Shown here: positions 51,661-61,400 of the stretch, one piece after another
Layout: each line of letters starts with the position of its first letter
How positions within the stretch are numbered: position 1 is the first letter of the stretch
Assembly: GCA_910578665.1 (NCBI GenBank)
Contig: CAJTQU010000001.1
Span: forward strand, 124,001-188,000
Source of the DNA: an uncultured Muribaculaceae bacterium
Lineage (GTDB): Bacteria; Bacteroidota; Bacteroidia; Bacteroidales; Muribaculaceae
Direction of reading: 5' to 3'
Length of the DNA stretch: 64,000 nt
Notes under the pieces: generated by a model
Told to the model about the DNA's origin: nothing
Seen by the model: only the letters and a program-made list of their open reading frames with translations
Database searches by the model: none
Position numbers and translations under genes: made by a program

Positions 51661-53481
51661 ATGAAAAAAACTTTATATACCGCCGCGCTGGCGTTGTCCG
51701 TAGTGCTTCCCGTGCAGGCACAGGAACTTAGCGGTTCGCTCACCGTAGAGGGGGCATATAACCCGGTGATACGTAACCATGACCGTCTGAGCGGTCTTCC
51801 CTCGCGTTTCCAGGGAGAGTTGCCACAGTCGTCTCTGCCGGCTTCGCTTGCCGGCCGGCCTACACAGGTCGTGCCCGGTTTTGCACAGTTTCTCACTGCC
51901 GATCCCGACATGAGACTGCCGCACTCGTATGACGGCTATGTGTCACTGCTAGCCGGGTCGTACCTGAACAGTTCGCTTAGTGCCGGATATCGTTTCGTCA
52001 ACACTTCCGAGACCACGCTTGGGGCTTGGCTGCAGCATAACTCATCGTCGCTTTACCGTCCTGGTGCGGCTACTGCCACAGAGGGAGAATGTCCTCGCCG
52101 CAAAGTTTATGACGAGACTTTGGGCATGTATGCTTCGCATAGCCTTGGAGATGCCGGCACCATAAGCGGAAAACTCGTATATCATCTGGGTTATTTCAAT
52201 TATTATACAGACAGGGTTAATCCTCTTACCGCGCTTCCGTATGACGCTCCTACGCAGACACTGAACGACCTGGGTCTGGACATGATGTGGGATTCGGCAT
52301 TTCCGCAGTCACGCGACTGGGCTTTTTCGGGCGAGGTGGGTTACCGTTATTTCGGTTATCGCCGGTTTTACCAGAACACCGGGGTATTCCACGGCCTTAC
52401 ACCGTCTCGCGAGCACAGCCTGACACCCGGGTTTACCGCTGAATACAAGGCCGGAGGTGGTAATACGGTCGGAATAACCGCGCATGCCGACCTTCTGTTC
52501 TATAGCGGAGGCATTGATGAAGCCTTCCCGGTACCATCGGTTTATCCTGTACCTGTCGGCTCTTACGGCAATTACGGTATATTTGGTCTGGCACCGCGTT
52601 GGACGTTCTCTCATGGTCCGTGGAGCATACGCGCCGGGGCAAGGGCAGACTTTTCGTGGGGTATAGCCGGTTTTTCCTCTGTACACATCGCCCCGGATGC
52701 CGTTGTGAGCTATAGTGCTTCTCATATCACTATCGACTTGTCGGCCACTGGCGGTGTCACGCCCAACACGCTGGCTGCAAATTCAGAGCTTGATATGTAC
52801 CAGGCTCCCGCACTCATATCCACCACGCCCCTTTATACACCGGTTAATGCCATGTTAAAAGTCTCTTTGGGAGATTTCAGGGGATTTGCCGCCTACGTGC
52901 AAGCCGGATATGCCGTAGCCGACAACACCCCGGTTACAGGCTGGTATCCTTATAACCTGTTCGGAGTTGATCCGTTTCCTGGTAAGAAATATGAGAGCCT
53001 GGCCGCATTGTCTCTGAGGGGATTCACTCTCGGTGCCGGCATGTCTTATACGCTCGGCTCCCTTCTGGATGCCGCAGGCTCGGTAACATATCAGCGCCAG
53101 AGTGGCCGTGACGGTTATTACAACGGGCCTGACAGGCCTCGCTGGACAGCGGATGTCAGTGCTTCGGTATCTCCGCTTGCCGGACTGAAGATAGGTGCCG
53201 GTTACGAATATCGCGGCGTGCGCACACTGTATCTTGCCAGAAATATAGTAGATACTTCCGTACCACCTACTCCGGACCATAATTTTGACGGAGACAGCTC
53301 CATACTCGGCGTGCGCCTGCCGGACATAACTAATCTGCGCGCGTTTGCATCCTATACTCTGGACAAGCGGTATACATTTTCTGTAGAGGCACGCAACATC
53401 CTCGGTGGCAACGAGTCTCTTTCGCCGCTTATGCCTTCCGACGGGCTTAATATTCTTGGCGGCGTGAGCATACTGTTTTAA
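51661..53481 (+). CDS. Outer-membrane beta-barrel protein (TonB-receptor-like), partner of TPR protein
   Basis: A 606-residue exported protein with signal MKKTLYTAALALSVVLPVQA. Long alternating beta-strand stretches follow, and it ends in GGVSILF with terminal Phe. It resembles the barrel part of TonB-dependent receptors but is too short for a full plug plus 22-strand barrel, and I see no plug or TonB-box motif. A typical opening strand SGSLTVEGAYNPVIRNHDR follows the signal. It might be a transport or assembly barrel whose periplasmic partner is the TPR protein. Confidence 0.75.
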   Translation: MKKTLYTAALALSVVLPVQAQELSGSLTVEGAYNPVIRNHDRLSGLPSRFQGELPQSSLPASLAGRPTQVVPGFAQFLTADPDMRLPHSYDGYVSLLAGSYLNSSLSAGYRFVNTSETTLGAWLQHNSSSLYRPGAATATEGECPRRKVYDETLGMYASHSLGDAGTISGKLVYHLGYFNYYTDRVNPLTALPYDAPTQTLNDLGLDMMWDSAFPQSRDWAFSGEVGYRYFGYRRFYQNTGVFHGLTPSREHSLTPGFTAEYKAGGGNTVGITAHADLLFYSGGIDEAFPVPSVYPVPVGSYGNYGIFGLAPRWTFSHGPWSIRAGARADFSWGIAGFSSVHIAPDAVVSYSASHITIDLSATGGVTPNTLAANSELDMYQAPALISTTPLYTPVNAMLKVSLGDFRGFAAYVQAGYAVADNTPVTGWYPYNLFGVDPFPGKKYESLAALSLRGFTLGAGMSYTLGSLLDAAGSVTYQRQSGRDGYYNGPDRPRWTADVSASVSPLAGLKIGAGYEYRGVRTLYLARNIVDTSVPPTPDHNFDGDSSILGVRLPDITNLRAFASYTLDKRYTFSVEARNILGGNESLSPLMPSDGLNILGGVSILF

Positions 53482-53526
53482 ACAATAGGGCCTTCCGATA
53501 GTTATAACATAGAGAAATTATAAGAT

Positions 53527-54060
53527 ATGAGTAAGAAGAAAAACATACTTGCCTACCGCAACGAAGACGACCGCTGCTACGGCCTGGCCGGTATGGCCAT
53601 ATCGCTGGCCACACTCGACGCTATAGACCGTGTAGTGGAGATCTCTATTGACGCCAAAGGGCCGATGGTGACCTTTTCAAACGAGTTTTTCTGGGGCAGT
53701 TCCCAGTCGGCTTCGCCTAAGGCTTCGTGGCAGCGGCTGATGCAGAATTACCAGATCACCACATCTCTGGCGTTGGCCAATGTCTTGTCCCGTTGTCTGA
53801 TACGGGACAAAGGTTCTGATCCTGCCGAAATGCTTGCCGAGCTTATGCCGGTTATAAAGGCCGAAGGCCGCGAGGTATGCGAACTGGAGGATGACGAGAT
53901 TCATAATTTCTATGACAACACCCTGATGCGTGCCAATCGTATTTTCAGCAACCGGCGCATATATCCCGTTGTCGACGAACTGGCCCGTATACTGGCCCGG
54001 CGCCGTACTCTCTCAGGCCGCGAGATAGCAGAAGAACTGCACTATCTGCGTCTTATCTGA
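53527..54060 (+). CDS. Conserved Bacteroidales protein of unknown function
   Basis: A 177-residue soluble protein without signal peptide or membrane helix. The N-terminal half is mixed alpha/beta (GLAGMAISLATLDAIDRVVEIS); the C-terminal half is helical and Arg-rich. I believe close homologues occur across Bacteroidales, but no domain name comes to mind. It lies 45 nt after the barrel gene and before a strong terminator, so it is likely the third gene of that operon. Confidence 0.75.
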   Translation: MSKKKNILAYRNEDDRCYGLAGMAISLATLDAIDRVVEISIDAKGPMVTFSNEFFWGSSQSASPKASWQRLMQNYQITTSLALANVLSRCLIRDKGSDPAEMLAELMPVIKAEGREVCELEDDEIHNFYDNTLMRANRIFSNRRIYPVVDELARILARRRTLSGREIAEELHYLRLI

Positions 54061-54099
54061 GCCGCGTATTCTTCGGATAATATTCGATTTATGGTAATG

Positions 54100-54143
54100 A
54101 ATCGGCAGAGGGGCGCAGCAATGGCCGCGCCCCTCTGCCGATT
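54100..54143 (+). terminator. Terminator of the TPR/barrel operon
   Basis: A 16-bp perfect stem (54100-54115 with 54128-54143) with a 12-nt loop, shortly after the stop of the 177-residue gene. Confidence 0.8.
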
Positions 54144-54191
54144 GTTCCCTTGGCTGTGGTTACGGGGCAACACTAAGTGGATAAATAAGCA

Positions 54192-54220
54192 AAGCCGGAT
54201 CCCACACATGAGATTCGGCT
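54192..54220 (-). terminator. Terminator after tRNA-Tyr
   Basis: A 9-bp stem with one G-U pair (54193-54201 with 54212-54220), about 30 nt beyond the tRNA 3' end. On the minus strand it is followed by TTTGCTTATTT. Confidence 0.6.
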
Positions 54221-54248
54221 ATAATTTATCGTTTTATCCTAAAAGATG

Positions 54249-54331
54249 TGGGCGAAGATGGATTCGAACCACCGAAGGTATAAACCAGCAGATTTACAGT
54301 CTGCCCCATTTGGCCACTCTGGTATTCGCCC
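54249..54331 (-). tRNA. tRNA-Tyr (anticodon GTA)
   Basis: The cloverleaf is complete: acceptor GGGCGAA with TTCGCCC, anticodon stem GCAGA with TCTGC, loop CTGTAAA giving anticodon GTA (54295-54297), a long variable arm as expected for bacterial tRNA-Tyr, and a T-arm with TTCGAAT. The discriminator is A (54249). CCA is not encoded, so it must be added after transcription. A consensus promoter lies directly upstream and a hairpin downstream; it is a single-gene transcript. Confidence 0.95.
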
Positions 54332-54341
54332 TTTGCGAGTG

Positions 54342-54373
54342 CAAAGTTAGACATTATTTTTCACACGTGCAAA
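54342..54373 (-). promoter_or_regulatory. Promoter of tRNA-Tyr
   Basis: TTTG (54370-54373), 20 nt, TAACTTTG (54342-54349) on the minus strand: full consensus. Start expected about 7 nt before the mature tRNA 5' end. Confidence 0.85.
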
Positions 54374-54622
54374 TTTTCGATGCAAAATCAGTATGTTGCG
54401 GCTGAAAAATCTTGTGCTAGACAGCCTGGTACTCTGTTTTGATTCTGTAATACCCCGTTTCTGGAAACTAAGCGGATACATAGCATTTGCAGTAATGGTC
54501 TGTGGATAAGTTTTTTGCCTTTTATCGCAGTCTCACATCTGTTTTGGTCTGTGCTGAACGGCATTTATGGCCGGTTTCATGCTTTTTTTGATATGCAGGC
54601 AGGTATTTCAATTATTTTTTTG

Positions 54623-54630
54623 TAAATTTG
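54623..54630 (+). promoter_or_regulatory. -7 element of the Cys-rich lipoprotein gene
   Basis: TAAATTTG matches the -7 consensus and lies 23 nt before the ATG at 54654. The -33 region is T-rich without a clear TTTG. Confidence 0.55.
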
Positions 54631-54653
54631 CGCAAATCAAAAATTCTATACTT

Positions 54654-56141
54654 ATGACAAAACGATTAACCCATGTCATGCCGTTGCTCCTGGCTTTGCT
54701 GGTGGCAGGATTATTTCCGGCATGTAAGAAATCAGCAGGCAGCCTCGAGGCCCTGCTCAACACAGTGCCTGCCGATGCACCGTATGTTATGACTGTTAAT
54801 GCCGCCCCTGTGCTCAAACAGCTTGAGTTTAAAAAGGATGGCGACAAATATACTTTCTGTAAGGAGGTTAACGATGTGGTCAACCTGGCCGGAGTAGACA
54901 AAAAACTGTTAAACCAGATATGCGGCTTTATAGACCAGACCGGGAAGTCTTATGTGATGTTCGGCAGCAATTCCGATCCCGATGAGGTCTGGTTTACATT
55001 CGGTGTCGAAGACGAGCAGGAATTTATCAAGAAAGTTGAGGAATTGTCAAAAACAAAATTTGACAAAAAAGGCGAATACATGGTGCTTGACGACCATCTC
55101 GCGCTACGTGACGGCCAGGTGTGGGCGTGCTCTGAGAAGATTGACATCGAGGATATAGACGCGATGCGTGACTTAGACAGTGACAAATGTTTTGGCAAGA
55201 AGAATGCCGAACTTGCCAGCCGTATGTGCGTTGATGGCAATGTTTGCTCAATGGAGTGGAATATCAACGAGTTGCTCTCAATACTTCGCAAAGACGGAGC
55301 CAGCGAAGAGGTTGCTGTCTTTCAGGCAGCCTTAGGTCTTGTGATGGACGATGCCAGCTATATGCTCAGCACCTCCATGCTTACAGAAGACGGAATGGAA
55401 TGCGTAACCGACATTCTCAACTCCAATTTTGAAATGGCTAAATGCACTCTTCCCCTGGGCAAGATAGAGCCTGCCGCTATGGCCAAGGTCAACTGCAACG
55501 CCCCGTTGCTGGCCGCTGTTTCCCTGCCTTCCGAGCTTGTGGCTAAATTTACCGGTCTGGCACGTACGTTGAACGGAGGCCAGCTCGGTCCCCAGGAAGA
55601 AATGCTGTTCAAGATGCTTGAATCTATCGATGGCACTGTGTCTGCATCGATGGCAGGACCGCGTGATTTCATCGTTTCTATTCCGTTCAAGACCGAGGCA
55701 GACGCTGTGTCGGCCGGCAAACTTATGGCTGCAAGCCAGATGAACGTATCTACAGCCGGCAACTATATGGTGCTGCGCGGTATTCCCACATTGCAGGGAC
55801 AAGGTTCGTGTCCTGACAATTTCAAAAACCAGTTCCTGGCATACTCCTTGAACTTTGCTTCTGTGCCGGAGACCATAATAAGCGGTGTGGACCTTTCCAA
55901 ACTGGGAAATGGATTTGTCACACTCGGCGAATTTGACGGAGGCCTGCGTCTGCACAGCAAGTGGGAGTGCAGAAACCCCATGCGTACGCTTTGTTCGTAT
56001 ATCCGCATCATAGCCGAGGGATATATTACAGGCTCTATCAAGTTCCCGTTCATGGAGCAGTCTGACTTCGGTGCTTCGGATATAGAGGCAGTTGATGAGA
56101 CATGCTATGTTGAAGAACTGGATATGGTCGAGTCGTGGTGA
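54654..56141 (+). CDS. Cys-rich lipoprotein of unknown function (possibly DUF4836-like)
   Basis: The 495-residue precursor has a lipoprotein signal (GLFPAC). The body begins with SLEALLNTVPADAPYVMTVNAAPVLK, similar in style to DUF4836 lipoproteins, but I am not sure of the assignment. It has 13 further cysteines, unusual for an exported Bacteroidales lipoprotein; at least two are close together (MCVDGNVCSM). The ATG at 54654 is chosen because the upstream open frame (from 54567) begins before the promoter. It is monocistronic, followed by a hairpin. Confidence 0.7.
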   Translation: MTKRLTHVMPLLLALLVAGLFPACKKSAGSLEALLNTVPADAPYVMTVNAAPVLKQLEFKKDGDKYTFCKEVNDVVNLAGVDKKLLNQICGFIDQTGKSYVMFGSNSDPDEVWFTFGVEDEQEFIKKVEELSKTKFDKKGEYMVLDDHLALRDGQVWACSEKIDIEDIDAMRDLDSDKCFGKKNAELASRMCVDGNVCSMEWNINELLSILRKDGASEEVAVFQAALGLVMDDASYMLSTSMLTEDGMECVTDILNSNFEMAKCTLPLGKIEPAAMAKVNCNAPLLAAVSLPSELVAKFTGLARTLNGGQLGPQEEMLFKMLESIDGTVSASMAGPRDFIVSIPFKTEADAVSAGKLMAASQMNVSTAGNYMVLRGIPTLQGQGSCPDNFKNQFLAYSLNFASVPETIISGVDLSKLGNGFVTLGEFDGGLRLHSKWECRNPMRTLCSYIRIIAEGYITGSIKFPFMEQSDFGASDIEAVDETCYVEELDMVESW

Positions 56142-56169
56142 TTTTCGGATTAATTTTTTCATGACAATG

Positions 56170-56206
56170 CTCCCCGCATCTCTCCGCTACGGAGTATTGC
56201 GGGGAG
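56170..56206 (+). terminator. Terminator after the Cys-rich lipoprotein gene
   Basis: A 9-bp outer stem (56170-56178 with 56198-56206) enclosing an inner 5-bp hairpin (CTCCG with CGGAG), followed by TTCTATG. It lies 28 nt after the stop. Confidence 0.7.
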
Positions 56207-56226
56207 TTCTATGACAGACATCCATT

Positions 56227-56877
56227 ATGACAATAGAAAGAATCACACTGTCTGACACGCTGCCTCGTGTCTTTGCCGGCGAATCGGTGCCTGCCTCGCA
56301 GGTGTGGCGGCAGGATATATCGTTCGAGCGCGGACACAACTATGTGATCGAGGCGCCGAGCGGTACCGGCAAGTCCAGCCTGTGTGCCTATATCTACGGC
56401 AATCGCCGTGACTATCTGGGCGCTATATCGTTCGACGGCGCCGATATATCATCGTTCGCCCCTGCCCGGTGGCAGGAACTCAGGCGTAAGGCTCTGGCAT
56501 ATCTTCCCCAAGAACTGGATCTTTTTCCCGAACTGACAGCTCTCCAGAACATAGAGCTGAAAAACTCTCTGACAGGGCATGTCCGGCCGCAACAGATCGA
56601 GGAATGGCTGTGCGAGCTCGGTATCGACTCCAGGGCGCATTATCCCGTGGGGCGTATGTCGATAGGGCAGCAGCAGCGCGTGGCCATAATACGCTGCATA
56701 TGCCAGCCGTTCTCGTTTCTGCTTATAGACGAGCCTGTGAGCCATCTCGACAGTCGCAATAACGAGATAGCAGCCCGTATCATAACAGACGAGGCACGCC
56801 GCCAGGACGCGGCCATAATCGCCACATCGGTGGGCAACCGTATCGGTATCAGCGTGGACACGCTGCTTCATCTCTAA
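56227..56877 (+). CDS. ABC transporter ATP-binding protein
   Basis: A 216-residue ATPase with Walker A EAPSGTGKSS (42-51), a Q-loop YLPQELDLFPELT, the signature MSIGQQQRVAI (in place of LSGGQ) and Walker B FLLIDEPVSHLD. It resembles the LolD/FtsE/MacB-type ATPases that drive FtsX-like permeases. The H-loop His seems to be replaced (IIATSVGNRIG), which would lower or alter ATP hydrolysis. The permease gene follows after 14 nt. Confidence 0.88.
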   Translation: MTIERITLSDTLPRVFAGESVPASQVWRQDISFERGHNYVIEAPSGTGKSSLCAYIYGNRRDYLGAISFDGADISSFAPARWQELRRKALAYLPQELDLFPELTALQNIELKNSLTGHVRPQQIEEWLCELGIDSRAHYPVGRMSIGQQQRVAIIRCICQPFSFLLIDEPVSHLDSRNNEIAARIITDEARRQDAAIIATSVGNRIGISVDTLLHL

Positions 56878-56891
56878 ACAACTTTTATAAT

Positions 56892-58088
56892 ATGAAACGA
56901 ATCATACGCCGCCTGCTTCATAAGAATCTTTCGGTGGCGCAGCTCATAGGCTTCATTCTGTCTAACTTCGTGGGCCTGGCAATAGTCATACTCGGCGTGC
57001 AGTTCTTTGAAGACGCACGTCCCATATGGGAGGACGAGGACAGCTTCATACGCAAAGATTACCTTGTGGTCAACAAACGTGTGACGGGGGCTAACACTTT
57101 CGGCACCTCGTCGGCATTTTCCGATTCCGAGGTAGAGGATCTGGAACGTCAGCCGTGGGTCAGAAAGGTGGGTCGGTTCACTCCGGCAGACTACCGCATA
57201 TACGCGTCGCTGGCTACAGGGGGACGCGCCATGAGCACCTACATGTTTCTGGAGTCGATACCTTCCGGATTTATCGATGTGGCCGGTGCGGACTGGACTT
57301 TCCGGCCCGGAGACAAGAGTGTGCCTATCATTATATCAAAAGACTACCTGAGCCTTTACAATTTCGGGTTTGCCGGCAGTGCCGGCATGGCCCAGCTGTC
57401 AGAAAAGACCATATCGGCTGTTCCGTTGATGCTCACTATACGCCCTGACAACGGACATCCTGATTTCCAGATCTCGGGCCATATCGTGGGATTTTCCAAC
57501 CGCCTTAACACCATACTTGTGCCTGAGCAGTTTATGGAATGGAGCAATTCCCGTTTTTCGAGCCTTGGCGCGGCACCCCCTTCGTCACGTCTGATAATAG
57601 ACGTCAGCTCGCCAGGAGATGTCAAGATAGCCGGATATATGAAAGACCATGACTATGAGATAGCCGGCGACAAGGGCAATAGTTCGGCTTCCTTTCTGGT
57701 AAACGTGATTACAGGTGTCGTTCTCGGAGTAGGGGCCGTAATCACCCTTCTGTCATTCTTCATCCTGCTGTTGTCGGTCAGCCTGTTGATGCAGAAGAAC
57801 CGGGCCAAGATACATTCGCTCATCATGCTCGGGGTGGACCTGCCGGTGATATCCGGCGTTTATTGCCGCCTGGTGTCGTTTGTCAATTTCAGCGCTTTCG
57901 TACTGGCAGGCTGCGCCATGTTTGTCTTCCGCGGCACTTATCTTGACTCGCTGCGCGGCATGGGTGCCACTGAGGCCAGTCCGTGGGTCTCGCTGGGAGT
58001 GGGTTTTGTGCTCACGCTTCTCATAACGGTATTCAACATAATTAGCATCCGCAGGCGCGTGCGTACCGCTTTTCTTACACAAAACTGA
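56892..58088 (+). CDS. FtsX-like ABC transporter permease
   Basis: A 398-residue protein with one N-terminal membrane helix (about 18-40), a large periplasmic domain (about 45-265) and three C-terminal helices (about 275-300, 325-345, 362-385). This is the layout of MacB/LolE/FtsX-type mechanotransmission permeases. The partner is the ATPase just upstream. No periplasmic adaptor or outer-membrane component is adjacent, so the substrate is unknown; lipoprotein, peptide or cell-wall control are all possible. Confidence 0.85.
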   Translation: MKRIIRRLLHKNLSVAQLIGFILSNFVGLAIVILGVQFFEDARPIWEDEDSFIRKDYLVVNKRVTGANTFGTSSAFSDSEVEDLERQPWVRKVGRFTPADYRIYASLATGGRAMSTYMFLESIPSGFIDVAGADWTFRPGDKSVPIIISKDYLSLYNFGFAGSAGMAQLSEKTISAVPLMLTIRPDNGHPDFQISGHIVGFSNRLNTILVPEQFMEWSNSRFSSLGAAPPSSRLIIDVSSPGDVKIAGYMKDHDYEIAGDKGNSSASFLVNVITGVVLGVGAVITLLSFFILLLSVSLLMQKNRAKIHSLIMLGVDLPVISGVYCRLVSFVNFSAFVLAGCAMFVFRGTYLDSLRGMGATEASPWVSLGVGFVLTLLITVFNIISIRRRVRTAFLTQN

Positions 58089-58186
58089 TACATTTTTGCT
58101 ATATATGGAAAATGTCAAGTGTTAAAAATGTTAACGGCGATTGTTAAATACGGGGGAAGGTTAATTATTTCTTCATATTTTTTATC

Positions 58187-58194
58187 TATTTTTG
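58187..58194 (+). promoter_or_regulatory. -7 element of the susCDE-like operon
   Basis: TATTTTTG matches TAnnTTTG. No -33 consensus is seen, which would suit an activator-dependent promoter as is common for polysaccharide loci. Confidence 0.45.
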
Positions 58195-58254
58195 TACTAT
58201 AATTCTTAAGCATTAGCTAAAAACGACAGATTATTGCCTGAAAACGCTCACGCT

Positions 58255-58285
58255 ATCCACGATAATAGATTCTTTATCAGTGGAT
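58255..58285 (+). promoter_or_regulatory. Hairpin in the susC leader
   Basis: ATCCAC plus GATAA (58255-58265) pairs with TTATC and GTGGAT (58274-58278, 58280-58285), with one bulged A and an 8-nt loop. It may be an RNA control element or a dyad operator. Confidence 0.4.
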
Positions 58286-58459
58286 TGTGTGGGTTATGTG
58301 CGTGTATTGCCTAGGGCATGAAGGGTGGCACGGATAATGGTTTTATAGCTGCACGGGGATGTTGGCGGCTATATGGATACCGTTGTCGCGCCAGAAGACA
58401 AAGATAGAAGAAATAAAAATAATTAATAACCCCAATGTAAAACTAAATTGTATTCTTGC

Positions 58460-61400
58460 ATGAAGAACATTTGTTTTCACTTGAATCGGAAGCTTTGGGT
58501 CACAATGGCAATGTTGCTGGCCTTTACACTTCCTGCTTTAGCCCAGAAGATCACCGTCCACGGCCACGTGGTAGATGAGACGGGTGAAGAGCTGATCGGT
58601 GCCTCCGTAATGGAAAAAGGTACTGCCAACGGCGCTGCCACGGACCTTGACGGCAACTTCGAGCTCTCAGTAAGTCCAAACGCCACCCTTGTTGTCTCCT
58701 ATCTGGGATATGACAATGTCGATGTGGCTGTGGACGGCCGTACCGACATCACAGTCGTAATGTCGGCAAACACCACAATGCTTACCGAGACTGTAGTGAT
58801 TGGTTACGGTTCTGTCAGGGAATCTGACGCTACCGGTTCTGTAGCACTCGTCACACCCGATGAAATATCAGAGGGTATCTCTACTTCGGCACAGGATCTG
58901 CTCACCGGCGCAAGCCCGGGCGTGGTAGTTACTTCAAGCGGCGGCAGCCCCGAAGGCGGCGCTACCATCCGTATCCGTGGCGGTTCTTCGCTTTCGGCTA
59001 CCAACGACCCCCTTATCGTCCTCGACGGTGTGCCCTTGTCAAATGACGGTATCCAGGGTATGGCCAATCCTCTGGCTATGATTTCTCCCGACAACATCGA
59101 GAGCATGACAATCCTTAAAGACGCGTCAGCTACAGCCATCTACGGTAGCCGTGCCTCTAACGGTGTAATCATAATAACAACCAAGAAAGGCCGCAGCGGA
59201 CGTCCGCAGGTCAACTTCTCGGCCAATGTCAGCGTAAACACTCCCCGCAGGACATGGGATGTGCTCAACGCAGGCGAATTCTCACAGCTCGTCCGCGATT
59301 ACTGGGGTGAAGACTCTGATGCGGCAGCCGAGATCGGCACTGCCGATACCGACTGGCAGAAACAGGTGCTTCGCACTTCAGTATCGCATGACTACGCCCT
59401 GAGCGTGGGCGGTACAGTTGGCTTCCTCCCTTATCGGGTAAGCGGTACCTACACTATGTCAAACGGTATTCTCAAAGACAGCCAGATGCAGCGTGTGACT
59501 GCAGGTTTCAACCTGAATCCTAAATTCTTCAACGGTTTGCTGCAGATCAATGCCAATGCCAAGGGCTACTATGTGCGCAACCGCTTCTCCAACGAGGGTG
59601 CTGTCGGCGCGGCCGTGGCATTTAACCCCACAGTGCCGGTCATGAGCAACTGGGCTTCCGGCAACCCGTCGTTCCCTTATTTCTATAACGGTTACACATC
59701 TGTGACAACCGACCAGTTCCACTCATGGAATATCAATGGCACGGTCAACCCTCTGGCCGTTATACGTGACCGCGACAACGTGTCTAACGTATATCGCAGC
59801 AACGGTAACTTGCAGTTGGACTACGCTTTCCACTTCCTTCCCGACCTGCATGCCAACCTCAACCTTGGCTACGATGTCAGCAAAAGTAACGAGTACAAAT
59901 ATGTACAGCAGAACTCGCCCACGGCGTGGAACGAGAATGTCAAGAACGGTGCCGGTACTGTATACCGCGTATACGAGTTGCGCCGCAACACACTGCTCGA
60001 CTTCTATCTGAACTATAAGAAAGAGGTAGAGAGCATCTATTCTAATTTCGATGTAATGCTCGGTTACTCATGGCAGCGTTTTGACGCCCACGGACGTAAC
60101 AACGGCACACAGTATACTTCCAAGGGTTTCTACGGACCGGCTACTACAGGCGGCATCCTCACCCTCAACGAAGACACCGCCAATCCCGGCGACCACGTTT
60201 CTCCCGATTATTACTGGGATTCGGGCAACCTTATGCTGGTGAGCTTCTTCGGACGTCTGAACTATTCGTTCAAGGACACTTACCTGCTCACATTCACGCT
60301 GCGTGACGACGGTACTTCTCGTTTCTCAAAAGACAACCGCTGGGGTCTCTTCCCCGCGCTCGCCCTCGGCTGGAAGATCAACAATATGCCTTTCATGGAG
60401 GATGTGCGCGACACAATGAACGAGTTCAAACTCCGCATGGGCTGGGGTGTCACCGGCCAGCATAGCGTGGGCGGCTATTTCCCCTACATGCCCGTATACC
60501 AGTCTACAACCCAGGGTTCCTACTATCCCAACATGTTTACCGGCACTTATGTTGACGGCAACGGCAACATAATTTCAGACACACTCTATCCCGGTGTCTA
60601 CAATCCCAACCTGAAGTGGGAGGAGACTACCACATGGAACGTGGGTGTCGACATGGGCTGGTGGAACAACCGCCTGACCGTGGCTCTCGACTGGTATCTG
60701 CGGAACTCTAAAGACCTGCTTTCTTTCGTTACAGTGGCTCCAGGTTCCGCCACCTCGAACATGATGGACCAGAATATAGGCACACTGCGTAATATCGGTC
60801 TTGAGGCAACCATAGCCGGCAAGCCGGTCATGACTGATGATTTCACATGGACTTCCAGCCTGAACGTGGCATGGAATAAGAATGAAATCACCAAACTGAA
60901 CAATACCGACGATCCCAATTCGTATATCTCTACCGGCGGTATTTCCGGCGGTACGGGCAACAACGTGCAGGCTCACAAGGTGGGCTATCCGGCTTACACT
61001 TTCAACCTCTACGAGCAGGTGTATGACGAGTACGGCATGCCTATCGAGGGTTGCTACGTAGACCAGAACGGTGACGGCACTATCGATGACAACGACCGTG
61101 TGCTCAAGCACTCCAAAGATCCCAAAGTCACACTCTCGTGGAACAACACGTTCTCGTATAAGAACTGGGATCTCGGCTTCCAGCTGCGTGCCTCTATCGG
61201 CAACTATGTGTACAACGACGTGGCGTCTACCCACAGCACCCTCTCTGACACATACAATACATCGGATGTGCATAACCTCATCGATACCGACTACTACTTC
61301 CAGGGCGGCCAGACTACCAATACTTATCTGTCTGACTACTGGCTGAGCAATGCCGGCTTCGTGCGTTGTGACAATATAACTCTCGGTTATACATGGGCCA

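Larger units (their letters stand above)
54332..54653. other. Intergenic region tRNA-Tyr / Cys-rich lipoprotein
   Basis: No gene is seen. It holds the tRNA-Tyr promoter at one end and the -7 box of the lipoprotein gene at the other (54623-54630). A perfect single DnaA box (TGTGGATAA, 54501-54509) occurs between them without neighbours. Confidence 0.5.
58089..58459. other. Leader region of the susCDE-like operon
   Basis: No gene is seen. A -7 box (TATTTTTG) is at 58187-58194 and would give a leader of about 260 nt. The leader holds a two-part hairpin at 58255-58285. The region upstream of the -7 box is AT-rich and has no obvious TTTG at the right distance. Confidence 0.5.

Noticed and set aside
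54501..54509. Perfect DnaA box as sign of oriC
   Set aside because: It is a single box without an AT-rich unwinding region or further boxes nearby; one such 9-mer is expected by chance in a window this size.
58560..58580. CCACGTGG within the susC-like gene as a second parS
   Set aside because: Only the inner 8 bp fit; the outer bases required for parS are absent, and it lies in coding sequence.
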